Source: Haloarcula sp. DT43
GTDB lineage: Archaea; Halobacteriota; Halobacteria; Halobacteriales; Haloarculaceae
DNA: 64,000 nt
NCBI RefSeq assembly: GCF_037078405.1
Contig: NZ_JAYMGZ010000003.1
Span: forward strand, 496,001-560,000
Reading direction: 5' to 3'
Shown here: one piece after another, positions 51,567-60,253 of the stretch
How the letters are laid out: each line of letters begins with the position of its first letter
Numbering within the stretch: the first letter of the stretch is position 1
The notes under the pieces: generated by a model
What the model was told of the DNA's origin: nothing
Databases searched by the model: none
What the model saw: the letters and a program-made list of their open reading frames with translations, nothing else
Made by a program: the position numbers and the translations under genes

Positions 51567-53090
51567 TTACAGGCTTGGTTCGTCGAGGTTCACATATACG
51601 CTCTTTGTCTGCTGATAGTGGTCCAGCGCCTCCTCACCGAGATCCTTTCCGATGCCAGAGTTCTTGAACCCGCCGTATGGCGCATCGGGGAGAATCGGAC
51701 CGTAGTCGTTTATATAAACAAGGCCGGCATCGATATCAGCCGCTGCATTGTGGGCGAGCGATGTCTTTTCCGTTCCGATCCCTGCGGCCAAGCCGAACTT
51801 CGTATCGTTCGCAAGCTTGATCGCCTCTTCGTAGGTTGAGAATGACTGGATCGTCTGTACTGGGCCGAATATCTCTTCTTGTGCGATCCGCATGTCGTTG
51901 GTCACGTCGCCGAACACGGTCGGTTCAACGTACCAGCCATCCTGTAGCTCAGGATCTGTCGGTATATCTCCACCGGAGAGCAGTGTTGCACCTTCCTCAA
52001 TTCCACTCTGTATGTATTCTTGCACGGTCTCCAACTGCGCGGCGGTGGTCAGCGGCCCCATCGTGGTCTCTTCTTCTAGTGGGTCTCCGAGTACGTGGGA
52101 CTCTGCCTTTTCGACGAACCGGTCGGTGAACTCGTTGATGATGTCTTCATGAACGATTGCGCGGGAAAGCGCGTCACAGATCTCTCCCGTGCTATAAAAG
52201 ACGCCCTCAGCGACAGCGTCTACCACTTTGTCTATGTCGGCATCGGGAAATACCACGAACGGGGACTTCCCCCCCAGCTCCAAGGTGACGGCAGCGAAGT
52301 GGCTGGCCGCTGACTCCATCACTTGCTTTCCAACTGATTCGCTCCCGGTGAATGAGATCTTGTGAACATCGTCGTGTTCAGTAAGATGCCCACCGACACC
52401 CGAGCCAGACCCAGTCACTACATTGACAACACCATCGGGGAGGATATCAGCCGTGAGCTGGGCCATTCGGATTGTTGTTAGAGGGGTATTCGCCGACGGT
52501 TTCAGTACGGTACAGTTCCCGGCCGCGAGTGCCGGCCCCAGTTTCCATGCAGCGGCCCAGATGGGGAAGTTCCACGGGACGATCTGTCCCACAACCCCAT
52601 ATGGTTCCTGACGAGTGTAGAGGTGGAGATCGTTTTTTGCATCAATCTGCTTTCCTTCGTTGATCCGCGCTGCTGCGGCGTAGTACTCTAGCGTTTCGAT
52701 TGCGCCCTGTACTTCAGCACGCGCGTGAGCCAGTGGTTTCCCTGTATCAAGACATTCAAGCAGACTCAATTCGTCGGTGTGAGCCTGTAGTTCATCTATC
52801 CAGTCGGAGAGCACTCGTGACCGCTCGGCTGGTGTCGTTCCAGACCAGGTCGTGTCGAACGCGTTCCAGGCTACAGACACTGCGGTGTCGACATCGCCGT
52901 GTCGAAATGCCGGGACAGCAGTGATTGGCTGATCGGTTACCGGGTCAGTAGTTTCAATCCGTTCGCAGCCCTCTCCGCTGGTTGGTTCGCCACCTACCCA
53001 AGCGTCAAATTGTATCGATTCTGTAACCTCTTCTATTGCTGCCCTGTGAGCGGTTGCTGGATCCCCGGCATACTCGTTCGCATTCATCAT
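51567..53090 (-). CDS. Aldehyde dehydrogenase (betaine-aldehyde/semialdehyde type)
   Basis: 507 residues from the ATG at 53090 (another at 53087). The family signature is complete: VPWNFPIWAAAWKLGPALAA, KPSANTPLTTIRMAQL, ISFTGSESVGKQVME, the catalytic base in TLELGGKSPF and the nucleophile Cys in STGEICDALSR. The last is noncanonical (usual GQICSAGSR) but keeps the Cys. VYINDYGPILPDAPYGGFKN is normal. It oxidises an aldehyde with NAD. Because the neighbours import and cleave a small compound, it likely takes a semialdehyde from that pathway. It is not close kin of the ALDH at 1-1281. Confidence 0.92.
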   Translation of the reverse strand: MMNANEYAGDPATAHRAAIEEVTESIQFDAWVGGEPTSGEGCERIETTDPVTDQPITAVPAFRHGDVDTAVSVAWNAFDTTWSGTTPAERSRVLSDWIDELQAHTDELSLLECLDTGKPLAHARAEVQGAIETLEYYAAAARINEGKQIDAKNDLHLYTRQEPYGVVGQIVPWNFPIWAAAWKLGPALAAGNCTVLKPSANTPLTTIRMAQLTADILPDGVVNVVTGSGSGVGGHLTEHDDVHKISFTGSESVGKQVMESAASHFAAVTLELGGKSPFVVFPDADIDKVVDAVAEGVFYSTGEICDALSRAIVHEDIINEFTDRFVEKAESHVLGDPLEEETTMGPLTTAAQLETVQEYIQSGIEEGATLLSGGDIPTDPELQDGWYVEPTVFGDVTNDMRIAQEEIFGPVQTIQSFSTYEEAIKLANDTKFGLAAGIGTEKTSLAHNAAADIDAGLVYINDYGPILPDAPYGGFKNSGIGKDLGEEALDHYQQTKSVYVNLDEPSL

Positions 53091-53105
53091 GCCAACCACT
53101 TCCAC

Positions 53106-53898
53106 GAAGATATAAAAAACTACCGTGACATCAGTTGTTACTCTTCATTTGAGAGGGGCTATCTCGATATTCTACATTACAGAATATCTCTGATTATTTA
53201 GACGAAAGTGGTGTTAATCGTTTCACAGAATATGCAATATCAGCCATGATGTCCACGGTACTGATTTTTGCCATCTTTAGATGTTATATTAAAGGATATG
53301 TTCAAGAACCGAGCCGCTTCCCGAATACTAATTCTGTATTTCAGAATACACTTCTCATTGTGAAGCGGCAGCTAAACCGACCTGTGGCTTAGGCTGCGCT
53401 AACGAGTGTCGGTAGCAGTTGAGATCTGCTAAGGAAAACGGACCTGTGCAGTCGGTGACGATCTGTTTCTACACGACTGCGTTGTCATCCACTAATATCC
53501 ATACGACCAGCTGACGCGGGTGTCAGTTATAGCCTGGAAATAACCGGATGGACGGTACGTAGCCCATCGACCCTTTTGTCCGCCCCAATCTCGCAACAAC
53601 ATCGTACCACGGAGCTGTTTGCGGGGTACAACGACTGAGAATATATCGAGTTAACTGCTAACTGTTCCATACAATAACGCTTGTACAGGTGTTAGGCGAA
53701 CAATGAGAATCTCGGTTCTGTAGAAATCCTATTACCTCGCTTCCTTTCCGCTGAAACAGCGATTCGGTTGGACTGTGAGTCTAGCACTGTCAGCCGAGTT
53801 GTAAGAAGCATCAAGCGATGGAATCTGAAAAACGCGATCAGACCAATGACATCTCGATGTGAAACAGATAATCAGGGGACTTCCGAACTTACTAGCTC
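53106..53898. other. 793-base stretch with a possible HTH relic, otherwise empty
   Basis: AT-richer, no complete gene. At about 53700-53935 a plus-strand frame with no ATG reads VEILLPRFLSAETAIRLDCE and STVSRVVRSIKRWNLK, which has the look of a helix-turn-helix with recognition helix STVSRVVRSI, and then polar residues to TAG at 53933; it runs into the left end of the IS5 element. This may be the tail of a lost regulator. The rest shows only short, weak frames. Confidence 0.3.
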
Positions 53899-54826
53899 TG
53901 GTGAATCGCTGGACAGCGTCGGCTTCGACCGTTAGAACTAGGAAGATGAAGCGGGAAATCGCCGATGCTCTATGTCGAAGATCTCCCGCTTCACGAGCAA
54001 AGTCGTTCAGTTAGCTAAAAATGCTGTTGGTGAACGAGGCGAAGTCGCCGCCCCCGAAGGGGGTGGCGGCTTCGCCGAGTATGCAGTGGTGTCGCTGCAC
54101 TGTCTGCGGGTTTACCGGGAAAAATCCTACCGAGAAGCACTTGATTTGCTGAGCGAGATGCCACAAATACTTGGGGAGATCGGCCTCAACGCGTCCGATC
54201 TCCCCGATCACTCGACGCTAGTCAAATGGTTTGACAGAATCAAGACAGCGCTCTGGCGAGTGCTGCTGCGCCTCTCGGCGCAGCTGCACGAGCCGAGCGG
54301 TCACGCCGCTATCGACGCAACGTTCTTCGACCGAGAAAACGCTAGCAAACACTACTGTCGACGGACGAATTACCGGGTTCAAACGCTCAAAACAACTGCT
54401 CTCGTCGATACAGAAAGCCAAGCCATTCTGGATGTTCACTGTACGACCGAGAAGCGCCACGACACGCAGCTCGGCTGGCAGGTCGCCCTCCGCAACGCGG
54501 GCGACCTCGCCAGCCTCGCTGCCGACAAAGGCTACGATTGGATGGAATTACGCGAGAAACTCCGCGAAGAAGACGTGAGACCGCTGATCAAACATCGTGA
54601 GTACCGGCCCATCGATCACGCGCATAACGCGCGGATCGATGGGCCTCGATACCGCCAACAAGCGATGTGTGAAACCGTCTTCTCGACGATTAAGCGCACG
54701 CTCGGCGACGCCGTGCGTGCGCGAACTTGGTACGGTGAATTTCGTGAACTCGTTCTGATGTGTGCCGTTCACAACATCAAGCAATCGATGAAACCGTGAA
54801 ATCAAGCTACGTCTGACGATTCACCA
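53899..54826 (+). mobile_element. IS5-family insertion sequence, complete
   Basis: The ends are inverted: TGGTGAATCG at 53899-53908 and CGATTCACCA at 54817-54826, with partial pairing continuing inwards (13 of 20). The one internal gene is a full transposase. No clear target-site duplication can be seen. The total of 928 bases suits single-ORF IS5 elements. A broken second copy lies at 57527-58093 with the same right end. Confidence 0.75.
53972..54799 (+). CDS. IS5-family DDE transposase
   Basis: 275 residues. The catalytic triad can be placed: Asp115 in AIDATFFDRENASK, Asp185 in LAADKGYDW and Glu234 in CETVFSTIKRTLGD, followed by the conserved YGEFRELVLMCAVHNIK tail. Single uninterrupted frame, so it should be active and could also move the defective copy 2.7 kb away. 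The Ala/Gly-rich insert near residue 25-35 (GEVAAPEGGGGF) is common in haloarchaeal IS5 transposases. Start ATG at 53972. Confidence 0.93.
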   Translation: MSKISRFTSKVVQLAKNAVGERGEVAAPEGGGGFAEYAVVSLHCLRVYREKSYREALDLLSEMPQILGEIGLNASDLPDHSTLVKWFDRIKTALWRVLLRLSAQLHEPSGHAAIDATFFDRENASKHYCRRTNYRVQTLKTTALVDTESQAILDVHCTTEKRHDTQLGWQVALRNAGDLASLAADKGYDWMELREKLREEDVRPLIKHREYRPIDHAHNARIDGPRYRQQAMCETVFSTIKRTLGDAVRARTWYGEFRELVLMCAVHNIKQSMKP

Positions 54827-55276
54827 CGGCCAACTTACTGCTATTGGTACCACTCGGACGGTACATTCACATCCGATACGATACAAGAGCGATAGCTCGG
54901 GTGTGTAACATACGTGCGTCTGTTATCCGGCGAAAGGTGGGACACGCATTCGCCCGGGCCATTGCTGAATGCCTCAATTACTATCCGCGGTCCATAGATA
55001 TTGTAGTCCATATCCTGGCCGTATTTGAGAATCAGGATGATCAAACTGGTCCTCTCCAGTCCGTCATCGATACAGTTCTGCACAGGAGATCACCGGGTAC
55101 TACTTATTGGTCTGTCTTCGGAAACCCTATTCAGATATCGTGTAACCAGTACACTATTATCGTGGCATCCAATCATAGTACCTACCGAAATTCCGGCGTC
55201 CTGCCCGATATACGCGCAATCTCTCTGCATTCCAATCATAGTAGAATTTATTTGTGTCGTGGGTATAGATGGTCTT
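54827..55276. other. 450-base stretch, no gene seen
   Basis: Between the intact IS5 element and the IclR relic. AT-rich. A long open plus-strand frame exists here (from 54844), but its residues show no family pattern, no compositional acidity and several runs of rare codons, so I read it as noncoding. No inverted repeat or promoter stands out. Confidence 0.3.
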
Positions 55277-55688
55277 ATGAATACCAACAATTCAGATGGC
55301 GGGGGAAAGCGAATCAAGGCCGTGCAACGGGCGTTCGAAGTCGTCGCTGTCCTGAGAGAAGAGGGAACGGTACGAATACAAGATGTTGCGGACTCGCTTG
55401 ATATTCCAACGAGCACTGCACACGTCCATCTAAATTCTTCAGGATGAGGCCGTGGTTAGAAATGAACTGAGAGCGTACCCGACGGCGAAATTAGAAATTC
55501 AAAACTTAGCCGAAACCACGGGTGAGGTCGCCAATCTCGGTGCTGAGGAGGACGGACAGCGCGTTATCGTCTATCAATCAGAAGGTAGCGAAGCCGTGTA
55601 CGACAATGCCCTCATCGGTGAGTTCACCAACATGCACTGGACCGCGCTGGGCAAAGCAATTCTCTATAAATTAATTATTTTATGTGGT
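55277..55688 (+). pseudogene. IclR-family regulator, frameshifted and internally deleted
   Basis: The ATG at 55277 opens a good IclR winged helix: GGGKRIKAVQRAFEVVAVLR, then VRIQDVADSLDIPTSTAHVH. At about 55440 the frame breaks and continues in another frame as RNELRAYPTAKLEIQNLAET, TGEVANLGAEEDGQRVIVYQ and NMHWTALGKAILYKL, i.e. part of the effector domain (compare HCSAVGKVIL in the intact gene). The rest is missing. It is a dead paralogue of the regulator at 48685. Confidence 0.7.
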
Positions 55689-55856
55689 TAGATACGATCT
55701 GTTGAACATGACTGAAAAAGAGTGGTACTGCAGTGATACATATTCAGCAGGACAGAGGATTCGTTGGAGAACTGTTCTGGAAAACGAGCACACCTCAAGA
55801 CCATCTAGTGATTGGCTTGCTATTAGCTGAGCGTCACAGTGTGTAAGTAAGCCCTC

Positions 55857-56303
55857 TTATCCAGCAGGTTGTGTAACAATCGTGACCGGCCCATCGAAAT
55901 CAAGTACCAGCTTTTGTGCTTGATCACCAAAGAGCATTTTTCCGGTTGGAGACCGTTTCTTGCCAGTAGCAAAGATGTGGTTACTATCCCACTTCTCGGC
56001 AATATCTAGAATATCCTCAGGTATCGTGCCAATAACCCCAATTGGTGTGTACTGAACGTCATCACCAAAGTACTCTTTACCGATTACGGCAGCCCCAGCC
56101 TCAGCTTTGGACTCTATTTTTTCGATACTTTCACCACGTTTCCTAGCTTCTGCTTTGGTCAGCACCTCATCCTCGTACTGGTCTCGGTCAATTACTCGAC
56201 ACAACAGGACCTCTGTTTCAGTACCTGTAGCATATGTTTTTGCCGCATTGAGTAATTGTTCGTTCGGATTAGCACTGTCTAATACGACGATTATCGTCCC
56301 CAT
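55857..56303 (-). CDS. Universal stress protein (UspA family)
   Basis: 148 residues with the Usp alpha/beta fold: IIVVLDSANPNEQLLNAAKT, EVLLCRVIDRDQYED, and the ATP-site-like G-x2-G-x9-G region seen as ATGKKRSPTGKMLFGDQAQK before VTIVTQP. It probably binds nucleotide and acts in stress survival. Usually about 140-150 residues, so full length. Monocistronic; the TATA-like CATAATTTATG at 56329-56339, which is also a perfect palindrome, lies about 31 bases before the ATG. 55689-55856 before the stop is empty. Confidence 0.9.
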   Translation of the reverse strand: MGTIIVVLDSANPNEQLLNAAKTYATGTETEVLLCRVIDRDQYEDEVLTKAEARKRGESIEKIESKAEAGAAVIGKEYFGDDVQYTPIGVIGTIPEDILDIAEKWDSNHIFATGKKRSPTGKMLFGDQAQKLVLDFDGPVTIVTQPAG

Positions 56304-56707
56304 ACAACGACTTGAACGCCCTCGAAGACATAATTTATGCGATTATGAGGATATCTGATCAATCCAGCGCTGAAGGCGTGACTCCATAGTCGGGACTGGA
56401 ATCCAACAGATACCAAAGCTGACGTCCTAACTTTGTATGAGTGTGATGTATCTCGGATGCAGTGCTACCTGTAAGTGTATGATTCGCTTGAAGTGTCACA
56501 ATGAAGATCTCACTACAGGATGCGAATTCTAGCTATGAATTCCTGATATATAGCTAACGTAGTGTTCCAAGAAGCGTAATATGCATCTGTTTCAGGGTCG
56601 TCCTTAGTCACGCATCAAAAGCCAGGCGGGAGACCCTCTTGATGCTCTGAGAAGTTGAGACCGGTCATCTAAATGCATACGACTCAAGCTCCTGTCTGCT
56701 CAGTACT
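56304..56707. other. 404-base stretch without a gene
   Basis: AT-rich, with the palindromic TATA box CATAATTTATG (56329-56339) of the Usp gene at its start. Otherwise stop codons are frequent in all frames and no element end or repeat is evident. Confidence 0.4.
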
Positions 56708-56926
56708 TCAGAGTTGGTCGAACAACTCTTGGCCCCCCTCTGAAAGGTTACTGTACCTGAGCACCTCGTCATCGGGAGATACATCCGATTCATCCACCTC
56801 CGTGACGAGAACTTGGGTTCCCGTATCGGGGGCAACGAAAAGGAGTAGGCCAGATATGACGAGTGCTGCTACTCCAATTATAATGAGAGCCCGGCCACTG
56901 AATCGAAATCCTGCTGGTGTACCCAT
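56708..56926 (-). CDS. Small membrane protein, possibly truncated
   Basis: 72 residues: a single predicted membrane helix (GRALIIIGVAALVISGLLLFV) followed by an acidic external-type segment (VLVTEVDESDVSPDDEVLRY) and SNLSEGGQELFDQL before the stop. Haloarchaeal proteins with this ending usually go on for another 60 or more residues, so this may be cut short. Start is the ATG at 56926. No close family can be given. Confidence 0.5.
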   Translation of the reverse strand: MGTPAGFRFSGRALIIIGVAALVISGLLLFVAPDTGTQVLVTEVDESDVSPDDEVLRYSNLSEGGQELFDQL

Positions 56927-56961
56927 TTTGTAGCCTGTCTGGAATGAATAAAGTGTGTTTT

Positions 56962-57420
56962 CTAGATTCCTAATACGTCAGCTGAGGTAGCAAGCGCATC
57001 TTCCGTGCAAGAACTTATATCCGTTATGGCACCGTTGGCCTCCTGCTCGGGATTACCCGAGCAGTTGTCGCAGGGAGGTGGGTTCCCCGATGCGATAGCG
57101 GTTGTATACCAGATTTGTGCTGGTGGTACGTTATTGTATGACGTGGTTTCACCAAGAGAGTGGTCCTTGGAATGATCTTGGGAACAACCGTCTGACGGTG
57201 TATCAATACTATCCACTGTGAGCGAGTGGAGGGCATTGTGGATGACAGTGACCTCAAATTTATCATCCCCAAACGGATAGACCGTTTCACCACCAACCCC
57301 GGAGTACGCATTGACACCAGCCGCAGCAGCCCTGGAGTCGCAGTCCGAGTATGTTGAGAATAGGTTAGCTGAATCGTCCGATATGTCTTTGATCGGTCCA
57401 TAGGTCCCCCCTGAACCAAT
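56962..57420 (-). pseudogene. 5'-truncated Cys-rich protein gene
   Basis: A minus-strand frame of 152 codons with no start: it is open from the mobile-element junction at about 57420 to the stop at 56962. It reads IGSGGTYGPIKDISDDSANL, GVGGETVYPFGDDKFEVTVI, VPPAQIWYTTAIASGNPPPC and NCSGNPEQEANGAITDISSC. Cysteines are in pairs suitable for disulfides, so an extracytoplasmic protein is likely. A GTG at 57216 could start a remnant. The head was removed when an ISH3-like/IS5 chimera landed at 57420. Confidence 0.5.
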
Positions 57421-57422
57421 AT

Positions 57423-58093
57423 TTGGTGTGTTCAGAATTCCGACGAGCCATAAATCGATTACTGGGTGAAGTGGCAGAGACTGAGGAATTCTTTCGAGCA
57501 GGGATTGTTGCTATCGATATTACTGAAGTGCTGCTGCGCCTATCGGCGCAGCTGCACGACCCAAGCGGCCATGCTGCTATCGACGCGACGTTTTTCGACC
57601 GAGAAAACGCTAGCAAGCACTACTGTCGCCGGACGAATTACCGTGTTCAAACGCTCAAAACAACTGCTCTCGTCGACACAGAAAGCCGGGCTATTCTGGA
57701 TGTTCACTGTACGACCGAGAAACGCCACGACACACAGCTCGGCTGGCAGGTCGCCCGCCGCAACGCGGGCGACCTCGCCAGCCTCGCTGCGGACAAAGGC
57801 TACGACGGATGGAATTACGCGAAAAGCTCCGCGAAGAAGGCGTGAGACCGCTAATCAAACATCGTGAGTTCCGGCCCATCGATCACGCGCACAACGCGCG
57901 GATCGATGGACCTCGCTACCGCCAACGAGCAATGTGTGAGACCGTCTTCTCGACGAATAAGCGCACGCTCGGCGACGCCGTGCGTGCGCGAACTTGGTAC
58001 GGTGAATTCCGTGAACTCGTCCTGATGTGTACCGTTCACAACATCAAGCAGGCGGTGAAACAGTGAAATCAAACTCTGTCTGGCGATTCACCA
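57423..58093 (+). pseudogene. Chimeric relic: ISH3-like transposase fragment joined in frame to a truncated IS5 copy
   Basis: The frame opens with EFRRAINRLLGEVAETEEFF and RAGIVAIDITE (57430-57526), which fits the catalytic-Asp region of ISH3-type transposases (AIDIT). At 57527 it runs directly into VLLRLSAQLHDPSGHAAIDA, the middle of the IS5 transposase at 54260, and follows that protein closely to 57808. A frameshift there moves the last 86 codons into another frame (57809-58066). The right inverted repeat (CGATTCACCA, 58084-58093) is intact; the IS5 left end and first 96 residues are missing. Confidence 0.75.
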
Positions 58094-58465
58094 CGGCCAT
58101 GAATATCATATAGTAGACATCGAACGGATTAAAACTCTTAATAATCCGCCAGAAGCTATGGGTGACGAGTTTGCAAATGAAGGAGAAAGAAAGCTAGTGT
58201 ATCAAATTTCTATCGAAGATAACACAACCAATGTGCTGGGTGGGAAATAGGTGGGAGCCACCTATCTTACTGACGATAGAGTCCTGCTGAATTCACGCTC
58301 TCTATGCAGCACGCCGCTTCTTACAGAACCCTGGTAGTTTCTCCCGCTCGTGCTGAATTCACAGCGCGTAGCTCGCACGGAATCATCTTCTCGCTTCAAT
58401 CGGATTCGGTCGGTCAGTACAGTTGTAATACCTATCAAACCGAGCTGTGTTAGATTCTGGAAAGG
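58094..58465. other. 372-base stretch without a gene
   Basis: AT-rich, between the IS5 relic and a small membrane gene. The 11-base GCTGAATTCAC occurs twice within 65 bases (58286-58296 and 58351-58361), a possible remnant of another element's ends. No coding frame with typical composition is visible. Confidence 0.35.
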
Positions 58466-58750
58466 CTAGGAAGATTCGATGTCCGTTGAATCTTGTTCTT
58501 CTATCTCTTCGATACGTTCTTGTAACTCTTCGATGGCCTGTTCATCGACCGTCCCCCAATAGGCGACGACGATGATAGCGAGGACAAACACAACTCCCCA
58601 TCCGATAGTCGCGTACTCGTCTGGAACGTATAGGCCGAAAATCCCGTCGATTACGCCTTCCAACGAGAAGACGATAAGAACTGGGCCGACGACATCACGC
58701 GGGAGAAAATGGTCGATATACGCTTTCAACACCTGTGGATTAAACTCCAT
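58466..58750 (-). CDS. Small two-helix membrane protein with C-terminal coiled coil
   Basis: 94 residues from the ATG at 58750. Two predicted helices (VVGPVLIVFSLEGVIDGIFG and IGWGVVFVLAIIVVAYWGTV) followed by a very acidic coiled coil (AIEELQERIEEIEEQDSTD). Real haloarchaeal composition. No named family; the helix pair plus acidic tail is frequent in small membrane adaptors. 58751-59126 upstream is empty. Confidence 0.6.
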   Translation of the reverse strand: MEFNPQVLKAYIDHFLPRDVVGPVLIVFSLEGVIDGIFGLYVPDEYATIGWGVVFVLAIIVVAYWGTVDEQAIEELQERIEEIEEQDSTDIESS

Positions 58751-59126
58751 GCCGATACCATATTAGCCGGATAGTTAAGCCCTTCCGACAGATCGTGAAA
58801 GTCCTTCAACAATACGCAGGCAGACCTACCGGCTGGCTCATTAGCAAACGCGCGAATCAAACAGACCACGGTGCTGAACTCATCCTCTGTATCGGTCACA
58901 CCGTTACTGAGAAAAACTGACTTGGTGAGAAAGACTCTGCTGCCTGCTGAGCGCACATTTAGCATGTCCCATCACAATATTGATAATTAAACGAGGCAGA
59001 GAGGACCGGCGCTGTCGACGTAGACTCCGGTAGCATCAATGAAACATGTAGTCTCCTTGTCTCTGCATCGCGTAACCGCCTAGTAAATACTCTATAACAA
59101 AATGGTATCGGCTCCTGACAGTGGAT

Positions 59127-59249
59127 ATGAGTTGCGCTAATTGCGACACCGATACCAAGGCGTACACGCTTCGGGTACACCCTGAGGAGTCCGACTCAGA
59201 TATCGATATCTCGTTCTGCTCAACCGACTGTCTCGCAACCTGGGTGTGA
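59127..59249 (+). CDS. 40-residue CxxC/CxxxC zinc-binding protein
   Basis: ATG at 59127-59129, TGA at 59247-59249. The protein is MSCANCDTDTKAYTLRVHPE followed by SDIDISFCSTDCLATWV. Four cysteines in CxxC and CxxxC pairs (Cys3/6 and about Cys31/35) suit one zinc, as in TRASH-like or HVO_2753-like mini-proteins. It is one of several such tiny proteins in the right end of the window. Function unknown. Confidence 0.6.
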   Translation: MSCANCDTDTKAYTLRVHPEESDSDIDISFCSTDCLATWV

Positions 59250-59341
59250 GCCGCTATCTGTTCCTGAACCCTGTTTGCCCTAGTGGGTGTCAAGATATTC
59301 CACTGATAATCTGACCGAGACAGTCTCTATATCGGTCAGAC

Positions 59342-59387
59342 CGTTATTGACGGACTCTGAGAAGGTCGCGAAGGGCTGCTGCATGCA
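59342..59387. repeat. 46-bp direct repeat, copy A (partner at 60086-60131)
   Basis: These 46 bases match 60086-60131 at 43 of 46 positions in the same orientation. The two copies sit on either side of the SRPBCC gene, 744 bases apart. They may be remains of a duplication or the ends of an element. The copies lie in noncoding DNA. Confidence 0.6.
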
Positions 59388-59469
59388 CAGCGCTTGTGCA
59401 GAATACCAGAGTTCAGAAATATGAGGGGCCTCCCTCCTTCAGCACCTACGATTTCTTTCCCGAGTGGAC

Positions 59470-59916
59470 TCAATCTTCGCTTTCGAGTATGTGTTTCAAA
59501 TTTTCGCCCTCCTCGCGCATGTGCGTTCGGACGGCATCGAATTCGCTCTTGTTGAGCCGAGCACCGATCGGTCCGGTTCGTACTTTGATTCGCTGGGTGA
59601 GTTCGCAACCCTCCGCACGAGCGTCGATCGTGAAGCTGATATGAGGTATGAGCAGCCCGATTAGCAGTGATGTCGGTTTAAATTCCAGATAGTGATCCGG
59701 AGTCACCTCGACGAACTTCACCGTCTTTTTTTGCGATTTTCCTGCAATGCGTTCCTCGAAATAGGCCTCGGCGCCTTGTTCTAGGCCACCTCCCTCCGTC
59801 CAGCGGAATGTGATGTGATCAGGGTGCCATCGCTCGTAGTTCTCCTCCATCTCCTCGAAAAATTGGTAGACGCTTTCTGATGGCACCGCAATCGATGTGG
59901 TCTCTTTCAGTATCAT
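59470..59916 (-). CDS. SRPBCC-family (START/Bet v1-like) protein
   Basis: 148 residues of the polyketide-cyclase/START-like superfamily: SIAVPSESVYQFFEEMEENY (first strand and V-shaped helices), EERIAGKSQKKTVKFVEVTP, LEFKPTSLLIGLLIPHISFT, and the long closing helix EFDAVRTHMREEGENLKHIL. Such proteins bind a hydrophobic ligand in the deep cavity. It is a lone gene between the two direct repeats. Ligand unknown. Start ATG at 59916. Confidence 0.82.
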   Translation of the reverse strand: MILKETTSIAVPSESVYQFFEEMEENYERWHPDHITFRWTEGGGLEQGAEAYFEERIAGKSQKKTVKFVEVTPDHYLEFKPTSLLIGLLIPHISFTIDARAEGCELTQRIKVRTGPIGARLNKSEFDAVRTHMREEGENLKHILESED

Positions 59917-60085
59917 TCTATACTGAAAGGGCGGAATCAGCTAAATAGTTGCATGGAGAAACCCTATAGAAATCCGTGCTTTGGACAATGGGTGTCTCTG
60001 AACACGATCCGGTACAGCAAATTACTATGTTTTCGCTCGAGGTCAATCGGCACGTCTCTGCTACAGATACCCTCTGTATCTCGTA

Positions 60086-60131
60086 CGTTACTGACGGACT
60101 CTGAGAAGGTCGCGAGGGGCTGCTGCATACA
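60086..60131. repeat. 46-bp direct repeat, copy B (partner at 59342-59387)
   Basis: Second copy of the repeat, with three changes from the first. It lies 170 bases upstream of the SRPBCC start. 59917-60253 around it holds no gene. Confidence 0.6.
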
Positions 60132-60253
60132 GGGTGCGAGTCTTGTACGACGGGCTAGTTTGATCGAGGTGGTCGAGATCGGTTTATGTAGCTCAGGTAT
60201 GTAGTAGTCTATCGGCATTCCGGTCGGTGGATGGTGGGTTATCCGACTCTTTG

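Noticed and set aside
54844-55401. 185-codon plus-strand open frame
   Set aside because: Composition is not haloarchaeal coding, no motif is present, and a better IclR frame overlaps its end.
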